Positions 53,658 to 64,000 of a stretch of DNA of 64,000 bases are shown here, piece after piece. This DNA is from Haliclona indistincta (taxonomy: Eukaryota > Porifera > Demospongiae > Haplosclerida > Chalinidae), in the NCBI GenBank assembly GCA_964017065.1, contig OZ024786.1, forward strand, positions 15,078,940 through 15,142,939. The letters are read 5' to 3'. Position numbers and translations under genes: made by a program. Below the pieces are notes generated by a model. It had not been told where the DNA came from, ran no database searches, and saw nothing but the letters and a program-made list of their open reading frames with translations. Each line of letters opens with the position of its first letter. Position 1 is the first letter of the stretch.

Positions 53658-53779
53658 GTACACTACACCACCATAATGGGGGCTCTTAATTATCAGTGAA
53701 TAAGCTTTGATATGATTCACTGTACATTAGACTAGTGATCACTTCACTAGAGTCACTGTGTGTGATATTCCCTCAGATG

Positions 53780-55418
53780 ATCTCGTCTCTTAAACTCAAT
53801 CTCTCCATGTTCATTGTCTGCAAATTGCTCTACTCTATTATGGAAGATGAACTGCATTTACTATCAAATCCATGCACTTGATTTACAGAAAAGATGACAA
53901 CTGAGAGATTCCTATCACAAAGAAAGAGTTTAAAATGAGAGAGTGGACATCTTGAATGAGTCGATGGTGAAGATGAGGGAGCGACTAGAAGAGATAGAGG
54001 AAGAGAATAAGAGATTGAAGAAGAGACAAGGAAAGAGAACCACTGGACTATAGCTGAGGTTAGAAAAAAATTGTTATAGAAATAATTTATGGTCAAAATT
54101 TAGAAAATATTATTCTGTACACTACAAAAATAATTAATAATTATTATATGTCTTGATGTTCATGTCTAATTGTTAGGTAGTCGAGGAGTAATAGTTGATC
54201 AGTACTTGGATCTATCACAAACTGAACTCATTGCTGTTATGGTGGACAAAGAAATGGTGAGTGAGAGAAGGGATACCAGTGAAAGAGAGAGTTTAATTGT
54301 TGTCATAGCAACTGAAGGAGTCATGTGACAGTGCTCATGCAGTCACTCACGATGGAACTGGAGCAGATGAGAGCCGTCCATGACTCAGAGATGACCTGTG
54401 ACAGACCAACTTTAATAATTCTGATCAATATAATCGTCTGTTTTGTAGTGTTACGAGATGATCTTACTAGTCGAGAGAATGAGTTAGAGGAGATGAAGAA
54501 GAGAGAGATAGAGAGAGACAAAGCTGTGAAGAAATTAGAGTGTGTTGTTAGTAAACTGAAGGAGGACAGAACACACTATCGATCATTAGCAGAGAACAAT
54601 CAGTGAGTGCATATATTCATATCATGTGTAGTGAGATTCACAAGCATGTAATGGTAATCTTTTGGATTAGCAAGGGTACAGATTAGCGAGGGTCTACTAT
54701 ATACATATTTTTCCAGGTCATTGCTGAATGAAGCTCAGATGTCACTAGAGGAGAGAGATAAAGAGTTAGAGAGCATGAAGAATGCTGCTGTCCATCAGCT
54801 AACCACTGAACAAGATGAGAAAGATACCCAAGCTGATAGAGAGACTCAGCGTAGCTTGAGACCTGAGAGAGACAGTGAACTGAGAGCAACACTAACACTG
54901 CAGAGAGAGTGGAGGAAGACGGCAGCTAGGGTGAGTGGGTGAGCTGTGAGTGAGTGGATAGGTGAGTGAGCTGTGAGTGGGGGGGGGGGGGGGGGTGGGT
55001 GAGTGGGTAGGTGAGCTGTGAGTGAGTGGGTGGGTGAGTGATCATTCAGTGTTTTAATTACTTTAATTCAGAGACGACAGAAGAGATTCGAAGAGCAACT
55101 TGAACTGGTAAGAACACGTACAATGTATGATGTCATATGCCTCACTGTCTCATGTACTAGATCTCTCATCATTTACAAGCTGTTCTCAGAGGACACTTAG
55201 TACGTAAAGCACTAACAGAACAACACAACTCAACACAAGATAATGAGAGAGAGAAAGAAACTGATGATGGATCATGAAATGTGAGTGAGTTAGTGTGTGT
55301 TGATGGAGTGTGTTTGATACTGTGCAGAGTGAGTGAGGAACTTCAAAGCATTCTAAGAGGTCACATGACCAGAAGAAGGCGGAGTCACATACCACTACAG
55401 GAACTACTAGCTAGATAG
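53780..55418 (+). CDS. Coiled-coil/IQ-motif protein (IQCE-like), longest copy, 5' incomplete
   Basis: Several short exons with GT-AG borders: one ending K-R-L-K-K-R-Q-G-K-R near 54035, one to 54256 (V-I-V-D-Q-Y-L-D-L-S-Q-T-E), V-L-R-D-D-L-T-S-R-E-N-E-L-E-E-M-K-K to 54605, a long coiled-coil exon 54718-54928 (E-R-D-K-E-L-E-S-M-K), R-R-Q-K-R-F-E-E-Q-L-E-L, then an IQ exon with L-Q-A-V-L-R-G-H-L-V-R-K-A-L and the last exon 55328-55418 with L-Q-S-I-L-R-G-H-M-T-R-R. Coiled coil plus two C-terminal IQ motifs resembles IQCE, a cilium/Hedgehog-linked calmodulin-binding protein. The match is tentative. One extra A in the IQ exon (about 55254) may break the frame. The start of the gene is not present. 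Confidence 0.55.
54979..54997. repeat. Poly(G) run in an intron of the IQ gene
   Basis: About 18 consecutive G within a gtgagtggg-rich intron. Possible quadruplex former or sequencing-prone tract. Confidence 0.8.
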
Positions 55419-55740
55419 TGATGGAACACAAATTTAAACTAGTTTATGAAAAGACGCAACAAATTTTAAATTTTTAAATAAAAGATGAATACAAAATTCA
55501 TGTTGTTCAACTATGAACATAATTATTATTGTACCTATAATTGCTATATTATACCATGGTAATAATTATTGCTATACAAAAGAATTTTGATATTCATTCC
55601 TAATCACACATGCAGTCCTTGAGCAAGTATAATTGAAAACTAGCTATAATTATAATAATTATTGAAAACTACCTAATAAACATTGTCATGCAACACTCCA
55701 AAATCGATTCCAATCTTCCAATAATGTTAATGTTCTTTGC
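55419..55740. other. Convergent 3' spacer before NLR-6
   Basis: AT-rich, no gene seen. Confidence 0.6.
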
Positions 55741-58739
55741 TTAATAATTATTCTCTCGTAATGATAGTGCTATTGCTTGCTGTAGCATTAGTTCATCTTC
55801 ATCTAGCTCCAGCTGTTCATTGCCTATTTCTTGCTGTACCTTTCCATTTATCTCTTGTTCATCTTTCTCTATCGATAGTGCTATTGGTTGTTGCAATTCT
55901 TTGTCATCAAGATCCAGATCATTTTGTTCAACTTCTATTTGTAAAACGTCTTGTCTAGATTGTGCAGCATGCTGTTGTTCTTCATCTCTTCTTCTTTGCT
56001 CAATATTCTCTTCTAGTGATAGTGCTATTGCTCGCTGTAATTCTTCATCTTCTTGATCATGATCATTCTCATCTTGTCCATCTTCTGGTAAAGCTTCTTG
56101 TATAGAATGCTGTTGTTCTTCATCTCCTCTTCTTTGTTCATCTTGTGCTGTTTGCATACTAGCTGATAGAGCTGATGTAAGCTGGAGTTCCTCATCTTGC
56201 ATATCACCTTCTGAATGAAAAGACTGCATCTCTGCAGTCACTAGATCAGGGGCTTGAGAAGAATCTTGATCTGATATTAATGAACAAAGTGGTCTAGACA
56301 TTTCACGCAGCTCCTCTTCAAATAGCTTTTTATTGTATGTTCCATCATTGAAGCCTTGTATCATCGTAGAGCTGTTCATAGCCTGTTTGACCTGTTGGAT
56401 ACCCACATCTGTTAGTATTGTATTGTCTTCATACATCACCATCTTTAGTGAGCTAATCTGCTCCAGAGCACTAACCAGTTCCTTCAGTTCATGTGCACTC
56501 AAGTTAATATTTTTCAACCAAAAGAACTCCAGACTAGTGCTTTGACACAAACAAGAGCAGAAATTACCAAATTCTGAACCAGACGTGGGCCTACAATACT
56601 GCATCATAAATATCGTGGTAAGACTCTGGATATTTGTTAAGACCAAAGATTCTATTAATGATGCACTTGCTCTACCATCTAACACGATAGTTGTGAGTGA
56701 TGGGCAGTGTAGTGGTGGTATACATACTGCAGCTGGTAACTCATCAACTTCTCGATGCTCAGCGTTAACAATAAGTGTCTTCAATGAGCTCAGTTTGCAC
56801 AGCAATGGTACAATCTCTGTTATACCAGGAGGATTAATGCCGAGCACGATAAAATCCAAGCAGGGAAAGAGCGACTTAAACAGTTCTGCTGTAGAATGTG
56901 ATTGCTCTATGTCACAGTCACCAAGACATATCCCTGTAACTGATCCATAAGATGATTTGGTGGAGTCACAAACAGTGATAAATCTCACGAAATGCTCCAC
57001 AAATCTTTCCAATAATAGACCATCAGTAAATTGCAGAGTCCATTTTGAAGTGGGATCAGTATTAGCAACACACCAGGCAGTGACAAAGCATTCTGGTGGA
57101 TTAATGATTGAAGGATCCATGGTTTTGTTAGCAAAAAGATTAGTGACAAGTTCACAAGACTGGGTTTCAAATAGCATTTGAAAGAAGTATGAATTACATG
57201 TCTCCTTGCCCAAAGACTTGACAATGAACGAAAAAAAATCAGGCATCAAGTTTTGCATCAATACCATCAATCCTTGATCACCGGATTCCATGTCTGACTC
57301 AGTTGCTGAACTAAGAGAATTGTTCAACAGCTCAAGAGGAACTGAAGTGAGTTTAGTGAGACCAGAAAGAAAGTAAAGAGCTGACCAATGGTGACCTGCT
57401 GTTAATCCATCTCTAATAAGTGTGTCAAGAGGAAACAGACTTGTCTTACTAACCAGTCTAACCATATCCTCTGAACCCATTCTAGACCAGTGCAAGGCAG
57501 CCAAATATTCCTGTAGGGTCAGGTGTAAGAAGCAGTAAGACACTGAGCTGCCAATTACTAACTCCTCCTCTGCACTTTGCATCAGGCCCATGTGATCACA
57601 CGGAATGTTATAGAATATAAACTGTCTGTTCTCCAGACCCTCTGCTGCTAGCTGGGACAGCTTCCAAACCTGTTCCTGTACCTCTGAGGGCAAGTCAGAC
57701 ATCTTTCTGATTGATGCAGTTTTACACTTACTGTAGACCGGATGATCACTGATGTAGCGAATCATTGAGCTGAGCAGTAGGTCTGTGTAAAGCTGTGTCA
57801 GTGTAGTGGGAGCATAGTCTTTGCCTTTGTTCTCTCTCCATTTCTCAATGTACAGAGCAGTGAGTGTTGCACATTGAAGAGGAATATACATTACAGAAAA
57901 CACAAATGGGTTGGACTTTATCTGTGACAAGAGGTCACTTGGTGTTATTTGGACTTTTAGGTTACTGCATACACTCTGCACAAAAGTTTCTATATCCTCA
58001 TCACTGAAACCAACTATTTCTATGTGCTGATCAATGCCTTTCTTAAATTCAGGACACAAGCTATCAGTGGCTAGCGGTCGACTGGTCACCATAACTGATG
58101 CTTTAGACAGACAATCTCCTGTCAGCAACCGATTCAATATGCTACTCTCTGTTTTCTGATCCTCTGTTAGCTCATCGTATCCTTCCAGCACTAGAAACAC
58201 ACCTCTACCATCTACTGATGTTATATGCTCCAAAACCTCTTGTTTGATGCTATCGTTGTCATGATAGAAAAGATCGGACAAGCTCTTTGCCTCTCGCACT
58301 CTCTTACTACGAAGCTGTAGCATTAGAACAATATCCCTATCTTGAAGCATCTTGCCCTCTGCCCATTGTCGACAAAGCTCCCAAGAGAACATTGTTTTTC
58401 CTATTCCCGGACTACCTTCTACCAAAATGTGTTGTGCTACTGACTGGTCCTCACGTCTACCAATGTCCTCCATCTCCATTGGTCTCCTCTTCTTCTTTAT
58501 TGCAGCAACATCTCCATTCAGCTTTAATAAAAGATGATCGCTTTGAACTTTTCCATTCTCTTTGGCTGTATTGCTGACTAGATTCAGGTGAATAAACTTC
58601 TTTGGCTGGAGCAGTGCCTTTTCCTTCAGTATCGGTGATTTGTTGATGTAGCGATCCTTGAGGTAGTCAATGTACCTCTGGAAAATAGGAGTGTGTGGAG
58701 TACCAGCAGGTGAAGTAATGGGTGAAGGAGCTGGTTGAT
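55741..58739 (-). CDS. NLR-6 exon 5: NACHT-LRR with four UIMs, intact and most diverged
   Basis: Acceptor ttttcag before 58739, phase 1 (D-Q-P-A-P-S-P-I-T). Open for about 1,000 codons. The pre-NACHT linker is diverged (I-L-K-E-K-A-L-L-Q-P-K-K), and the acidic run is replaced by A-K-E-N-G-K, as is the region after the winged-helix part. NACHT motifs are identical to the others. The tail carries D-E-E-L-Q-L-T-S-A-L-S, D-E-E-L-Q-R-A-I-A-L-S-L-E-E-N, D-K-E-L-Q-Q-P-I-A-L-S and, at the very C-terminus, L-Q-Q-A-I-A-L-S-L-R-E-N. Confidence 0.92.
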
Positions 58740-58791
58740 CTGAAAATTGAATAGACAAGTGTCTGTACAATAGGACCAATCTCTTACTCAC

Positions 58792-59106
58792 CTACAGCTC
58801 TTGTGATCCTATCAGCAACATGTCTCAGTGCAGGTTGATCATTCACAGCTTTACAAAATTCTCTCACCACTTCTGATGCTATGGGTGCTGCCCTCACTTC
58901 AATCTCCACTGCATTCAGTATTTTGGTGGCGATATCAATATTGTCAGTATGAGTGAGTGAGGTGAGCCTGGTCTTATCAGTATCACTGATCAGTCCTTTA
59001 GAGTATAGGACTGGTATCAGTGCAGTTGGACTAGTCCCCATTGCCCTTACTAGTTGATCAAAGTGTTCACGGAACGCCTCGTACACAGCAGTGTTGTCAT
59101 CAGCAA
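58792..59106 (-). CDS. NLR-6 exon 4: CARD-like exon
   Basis: 315 nt, phase 1-1. T-H-T-D-N-I-D-I-A-T-K-I-L-N subtype shared with NLR-3. The end is I-T-R-A-V-G instead of I-T-T-A-L-G. Confidence 0.8.
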
Positions 59107-59168
59107 CTGCACCAGAGAAGAGAGAGAGTAGACTCAATGTAACCACTGATCACAGCTACACTCCTCAC

Positions 59169-59303
59169 CTGTCCTTGGACCTGGATTCATTTCAATGTCT
59201 CCAGACAGCATGAGCTGGGTCCTGCTAACCACACCTTTAGAGTAGAGGGCTGGTATCAGTGTAGCTGGTCTCACTAGGTGATGAGTAGTGTTGCCACTAG
59301 CAA
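59169..59303 (-). CDS. NLR-6 exon 3: CARD-derived 2A exon with a different upstream flank
   Basis: 135 nt, phase 1-1, D-I-E-M-N-P-G-P, N-P-G-P codons 59176-59187. Homology with the other copies stops exactly at the acceptor, which here is a strong ttttttgtag. This supports the proposed exon start at V-A-S-G-N-T rather than an upstream start codon. Confidence 0.87.
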
Positions 59304-59540
59304 CTACAAAAAAATTATCATACCATGGTGAATCAGTTAAAATGCAGTCACTCATTCGGTTTTAGGCCAGTGTTTACTAATGGTGCCTGATGGCGATAGA
59401 TTGACCTGCTCAGACAATAATGTTCTATCTTGAAAAACAACATGTCATGGGTTTTGACAACGGAACCTTACATGAAAATAAATTTTGACAACATCACTAT
59501 TGTAAGTATCTATATACTGTAATAAAACTCATGCTCGTGT

Positions 59541-60036
59541 ACAGGAGCACATGAACAGAAGGAGCGTGCAACTGTAAACCGCGCGTTAGTGCCAGCAGTG
59601 TATAATTAGATTCACAGATGTGTGCTCAGAACTTCCATATTTGGAAGATTTTGTGCTTCATTAAATATGCGTGACGTACGTTCTGTGCACGTGATACATA
59701 ATAGATCTAAGTGCGGCAAGAGAGGATGGCGCGAACCCCTCGAGTCGCCCTCGACGTCTTAGTCAGGCCAGCTCCAAGAGAAAGCTGATCATGCTGTCTC
59801 CCCGGCGGATTCGTTTACAACAAGTGAAGAACTTGCCCGTGAGGAGCGCAATGAAAGCTGAGATGACCGTATTCAAGCTGAGCAACACCAGGCGCGCTCG
59901 CTGTCGTAAACTTACCAAGTAATGCGCGTTAAATAGATATGACGTACGTTCATACCTAGGTAAAGCGGAAGTACGTCATTAATTATTAAAGTGCAGGCAC
60001 TGAAGTTGCACGCTCCTTCTGTTCATGTGCTCCTGT
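59541..60036. mobile_element. 496-bp MITE in NLR-6 intron 2
   Basis: Perfect 33-bp terminal inverted repeats starting acaggagcacatgaacagaa (59541-59573 and 60004-60036). It explains the longer intron here. The interior has paired tgacgtacgtt blocks. Confidence 0.88.
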
Positions 60037-60188
60037 CGTGTATTAACAGGGGGTCTGGGTGCATGGAGCTCTCCAGCAAAAAATTATTCCCTAGGGTATG
60101 TCATGGCTGATACTGAGTTAAATAGTGCTTGTCGATCACTATACAGCAAGCACCAATACATGCAAACCTTCTTTATGGGCTTATATAC

Positions 60189-60314
60189 CTAGTGCTGTGG
60201 TAATCGCTGGTATAGAGTAGAGGACTGGTATGATCAGAGTTGAACAAGTCATTGATCTATCATGGAACACCTCCAGCTCATATCCAGTATTGCTGTGTAT
60301 ACTATCATCAGTAA
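60189..60314 (-). CDS. NLR-6 exon 2: short CARD-derived exon
   Basis: 126 nt, phase 1-1, V-T-D-D-S-I-H-S-N-T-G-Y-E. The donor is gtatat instead of gtaagc because the downstream intron has been replaced. Confidence 0.68.
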
Positions 60315-60552
60315 CTGTAATAACTGTATGTAGATTGATACATAACTGTAATGTTTATGTTTTTTAGAATGTTCTTTTATACTATCACAACAATAATTTT
60401 CTATCGATGTACATGTATAAGTACTAGAATGCTGATGACCAGATGCACCAGTTTCAAACGCTGACTACTTTATTACTTGTACTCTCACAGAAAATATTCA
60501 CCGTCTACTCAGTACAGTTAATGATTGCCTGATATCATGCCCACTGTCTCAC

Positions 60553-60844
60553 CACTGTGCAGTAGATCAGCTGGGTTCACTAATATTGTAGCGGCATCAC
60601 TGATCTTCTGAAGACAGTAGTATCGTGTGGTAGTGTCTACTAACAGTACTAGTAGCGGGATAATGATCAGTACAGTGACCACTAGTTCCATCATGATCGT
60701 GCTCAGTGCCAGCAACAGTGACCAATCCTCCACTCCATCAGCTGGTGATGCTAACAGCACTTTAGCTCTAGTCCTGCCGCTTGAACCAACACGGACCGCA
60801 CGATACAGACCAATCCTGGCCCGCCACGTACAGATATCAATCAT
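60553..60844 (-). CDS. NLR-6 exon 1: membrane-spanning N-terminal exon with shifted donor
   Basis: ATG 60844. The usual gaaacag|gtagat donor is lost, but a gtgaga donor two codons earlier (after 60553, H-S-G) preserves phase 1 and gives 292 nt. Retention of phase after replacement of the intron supports this being a real coding exon joined to exon 2. Confidence 0.68.
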
Positions 60845-60968
60845 TGGTGAAGCTGCAAGTTCAGTAGAGATTAGTCGATCGATAGCAGGAAACGTAAACA
60901 AGCTAGCGCATGCGTACAGCTTGTAAGTTGAGTGGGTGTGGCTCAACCCACGTGTGGTATGCTGAGCG
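60845..60968. promoter_or_regulatory. Bidirectional promoter NLR-6 / DBR1 fragment
   Basis: 124 bp between divergent ATGs, GCGCATGCGT element at 60906-60915. Confidence 0.5.
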
Positions 60969-61244
60969 ATGAAGGTAAAGAGTAAGAGTTGTGTGCCTCT
61001 TCAGTATTCGTGTCTTCTCTCTCACTCCAGGTAGCTGTTGCTGGTTGCTGTCATGGTCACCTGGACGGCATATACTCGACGTTGCTGCTAGCCCAGGAGC
61101 GAGAAGGTGTCTCCATTGATGTGTTGCTGTGCTGTGGAGACTTCCAGGTACACTACACCACCATAATGGCGGCTCTTAATTATCAGTGAATAAGCTTTGA
61201 TATGATCCACTGTACATTAGACTAGTGATCACTTCACTAGAGTC

Positions 61245-61300
<56 letters not shown>

Positions 61301-61440
61301 CGTGCGTGGGTGGGCGGGTGGGTGGGTGGGTGCGTGCGTGTGTGTGATCTATTATCTTCCATCAGGCAGTCAGGAACAGTGTTGATCTCAACTGTATGTC
61401 AGTACCTAATAAATACAAGACAATAGGACACTACTATAAG
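60969..61440 (+). pseudogene. DBR1: DBR1 5' fragment, copy 4
   Basis: ATG AAG at 60969, exon 2 at 61031-61147 and exon 3 at 61366-61440, all in frame. No further DBR1 exon follows in the remaining 2.5 kb, so probably truncated, although a distant exon outside the window cannot be excluded for this last copy. Confidence 0.8.
61249..61345. repeat. (GT)n/(GGGT)n microsatellite
   Basis: GT run passing into gggtgggtgggt units, in the DBR1 fragment intron. Confidence 0.93.
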
Positions 61441-61509
61441 GTTTGTCATATCACATGTGATCCTAATCGGAAAAATGCATTATTAGATATTATGCTAAAT
61501 TATAGGAGC

Positions 61510-62300
61510 CGACATGGCATAGTATGTGTTCAATAGAACTCTAGCTATGTATGTACTCTACTAGCTGTGTTCAATAGACCTATCACTGTTCAATAGAACT
61601 CTAGCTATGTATGTACTCTACTAGCTATGTGTTCAATAGAGCTATCACTGTTCAATAGAACTCTAGCTATGTACCGTAAATCCTTAAAAAGAAGCCGGGG
61701 GCGTCTTTCTTAAGCAAGGGTTTGAGGGAGGCGTCTAAATAAGACCGGCGTTTATTTAAGACCGGCGTTTATTTATATAATAGCGATCGTACGGTATGTA
61801 GCCACACCCCAACCATGGCTGCACTCACGTCAGCATTGTCACGATCGCGAGTCTCTTTCTCCAGTGTTATCAGAGGCCATCACGTTTATAAGACGATCTG
61901 GACTCCCCACCTTGGTGAAGAACTTGTGCGTCAACTTTAAACTGATGAGAAGCGGCCCGCTTGCTACTTAATTGTCTCCACAGCTTTCAGCTTAAATGCC
62001 ACGTCGTAGCTTCTACGTGCAGCCATGGCCATGTGCTTGGGCATTGTCCTGCACACGTGCGAACCACACCCAGGCGTCAATTTAAGACCGGCGTCTATTG
62101 CTCTATTGAGAGTTTTACCCCCGGCGTCAATTTAAGACCGGCGTCTATTTGAGGGGGGCTTCTATTTAAGGATTTACGGTATGTACTCTACTAGCAATAG
62201 ACCTATCACTGTTCAATAGAACTCTAGCTATGTATGTATACTCTACTAGCTATGTGTTCAATAGAGCTATCACTGTTCAATAGAACTCTAGCTATCTACT
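61510..62300. repeat. 'caatagaactctagctatgt' minisatellite split by a MITE
   Basis: Repeat units at 61510-61671 and 62185-62300 flank the MITE at 61672-62181. Confidence 0.75.
61672..62181. mobile_element. 510-bp MITE with TACCGTAAATCCTTAA ends
   Basis: Terminal inverted repeats with the interior motif aagaccggcgtNNattt repeated about five times near both ends. No coding potential recognised. Confidence 0.87.
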
Positions 62301-63190
62301 TCAAACTTGATAGTGCTTTTTTCTTTCATGTGTTCTTGTTGTACTACTGATGTGTTTGAAAATAGTGTTTTTATCGTAATAATTACATTTTTGTGATATG
62401 TGGGCATGGCTCACTGGAAAAAACAAATGGTGGTAATTGCGAGGAAGTGAAACAATGACTTTCTTCCAAACAGTGCGTGCTAGCGGCTCAGTGAGATGGA
62501 GAACGGCTGGATGAGTGAGTCCACTACTAGTCTCACTCAGTGGGGAGTGGTGGAATGCAGCCAAGACCACCTGGTACCACACAACAATAATTCATTATCT
62601 TATGTTCATCTCCTTCCTTTTTATAGCTGCTCCAAATTCCAATCGTACCAGTAAACCATGTCGGGCATCTTATAGTATGCAAAACTACTACCATTCCTCA
62701 CTATCACACTCTCTCACTCTCTCTCTCTCTAGCCTCTCGCTCACCATACCTAGCTGCCATGATGATGCCTACTCCTCCTCGCACTCACCCTAAGGACCGA
62801 TGGCCGATATCAGCTAAGAATTAAGGTGCTCTCTCGTTCAACTGACAAATCCCAACATTCTTTATCAACCACAGTAATTCAGCTAATCAGGAAAATAATA
62901 ACAATCATAGAATTACTAGTGTGAGAACGTGTGGTTCACATAATTATTGCCGCTAGCTTGATCATGTCAACACATCACATCTTGTGATAATTGCAGCTCT
63001 GACTATCAACACAGCAGAGCCGTTCTATAAATAAATTAATGCTGATGCTATGTGTATGAGGTGCATGAGGTATTATTATAAACTCCTAGAGTGGAACTCC
63101 TGAAAATTTTGCTTAGTGGTCAACTCTCTTCTACAGTACTACAGTGCATGTGTCAGAACTGAAATGACCTGACACTATGTCACTATCATA
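62301..63190. other. Spacer upstream of the last coiled-coil gene
   Basis: An acceptor-like tttttatag at about 62626 opens a frame (A-P-N-S-N-R-T-S-K-P) that could be an exon, but I see no known motif. The rest is AT-rich. Confidence 0.4.
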
Positions 63191-63211
63191 ATGATGTATT
63201 TTTATCATAAT

Positions 63212-63538
63212 AGGCTTACACACAGTCAAGGAAAAGAACCCATTCACAACCTAGTAAGTAGATTTGTACATTTAGTTACTTTGTTTCTTACACTTTCCCC
63301 TCCCTCTCCATCTCTCTTTCTCTCCCTCTCTTTCTCACCCTCTCCTTCCCTCCCTCCCCCTCTCTCTCTCCTTCTCCCTCTTTCTCCCTCCCTCCCTCCC
63401 TTTCTCTCCATCCATCCATCCATCCCTCTCTCTCCCTCCCTCTCTCTCTGTGTGTTAGAATCTCTACCACTAGAGGACAGTGCTATTCTTGATCTACGTG
63501 ATGAGATTACTGAGCTACGACAACAGCTACGAACAGCT

Positions 63539-63579
<41 letters not shown>

Positions 63580-64000
63580 AGTTAGAGCAGAGGTCAGGAG
63601 GGTCAGAGAGAGCCTCGCTAAGAGAGACAAGCAAGTTAGTGGTCTACTAGCTGGAGGACAGCTAACCAGTGTAGAGATGACAAGGATGATGAGTGGAGGA
63701 GGAACTGCTGATAAAGCACCAGTGAGCTAGTCTACTAGATATAGTACAAAGAGTTCATTACCTAAGAGTATGCAACAGTCAATACTTTTATGCTCCATTA
63801 GACTGTGTTGGGCATTTCTACATCACAAGTTGACACAGTAGAAAGCATTAGAGCTGCAATGCTAATCATAGTCACTGTTGTGTATTGATAATTATTCACA
63901 ACAGCAATAATGATAATCATCACTTTGTTTTGTGACAGAGTACACTGTTGCAGTCACTTGAACCACACCATAAAATTCAGAACAGACTCACTCACTCTCG
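63212..64000 (+). CDS. Coiled-coil protein, 5' or middle exons, running off the window
   Basis: Candidate exons are 63212-63253 (L-T-H-S-Q-G-K-E-P-I-H-N-L, donor gtaagt), 63461-63722 (acceptor gtgttag, donor gtgagc) and one from 63939. The second encodes a strongly helical segment, D-L-R-D-E-I-T-E-L-R-Q-Q-L, followed by a long (RE)n run from a (GA)n microsatellite (63541-63575). It then reads V-R-R-V-R-E-S-L-A-K-R-D-K-Q. The composition resembles the coiled-coil part of the IQ-motif gene at 53.8-55.4 kb, so this may be the 5' part of another copy. That link is inference. Confidence 0.5.
63295..63452. repeat. (CT/CCCT)n polypyrimidine tract
   Basis: About 158 bp of C/T-rich simple sequence directly upstream of the 63461 exon, serving as an extreme polypyrimidine tract. 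The minus-strand open frames across it are artefacts. Confidence 0.9.

Noticed and set aside
63244..63630. Arg/Glu/Gly-rich minus-strand proteins at the window end.
   Set aside because: Produced by the polypyrimidine tract and (GA)n run. The plus strand has a coherent coiled-coil exon with splice sites.

Overview
This window is eukaryotic, and it looks like a demosponge. The species is most likely Amphimedon queenslandica or a close relative. That assignment is inferred from AT-rich sequence, very short GT-AG introns and a tandem family of NACHT/NLR genes with Death-fold N-termini, a family known to be greatly expanded in that sponge. No database search was possible. Exon borders were worked out by hand from splice consensus, reading-frame continuity and comparison among the copies in the window.

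Layout. 1 to about 4000 is a tyrosine-recombinase retroelement (gag remnant, RT-RNase H, recombinase). From 4.3 to 61 kb lie six minus-strand copies of one NLR gene: NLR-1 at 4338-10376, NLR-2 at 13292-22744 (broken by insertions), NLR-3 at 30297-35659, NLR-4 at 41224-45677, NLR-5 at 49481-53358 and NLR-6 at 55741-60844. Each has the same five predicted coding exons: (1) a ~99-aa exon with one membrane segment, (2) a short exon derived from a CARD-like exon, (3) a second truncated CARD-derived exon that ends in a 2A-type ribosome-skipping motif (D-I-E-L/M-N-P-G-P), (4) a full CARD-like exon, (5) a long NACHT-LRR exon, ending in four copies in ubiquitin-interacting motifs (UIMs). All junctions are phase 1, so the internal exons can be skipped without loss of frame.

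The spacers between NLR copies are also duplicated modules. Type A (after NLR-2 and NLR-3) carries the first exons of the lariat-debranching enzyme DBR1 (+), head-to-head with the NLR across a ~130-bp shared promoter, then an intact three-exon Rho-family GTPase (-) with a 15-bp minisatellite in intron 1, then the 3' end of a coiled-coil/IQ-motif gene (+). Type B (after NLR-1 and NLR-4) has a broken 2A exon, a decayed 2OG-Fe(II) oxygenase (+) and the same IQ-gene tail. After NLR-5 a DBR1 exon is followed directly by the longest IQ-gene copy. After NLR-6 there is a DBR1 fragment and, at the window end, what may be the 5' part of another coiled-coil gene.

Many small inverted-repeat transposons punctuate the array. 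Several are dated by exact target-site duplications (9 bp Mutator-like, 8 bp hAT-like, TTAA piggyBac-like, TA mariner-like). A 3.96-kb element with 475-bp inverted repeats splits the LRR part of NLR-2 and carries a truncated RecQ-like helicase gene.

The most interesting system is the predicted NLR polyprotein. One transcript could give a small membrane protein plus a separate cytosolic CARD-NACHT-LRR-UIM sensor by 2A ribosome skipping, and optional inclusion of the 2A exon could switch between released and membrane-tethered sensor.
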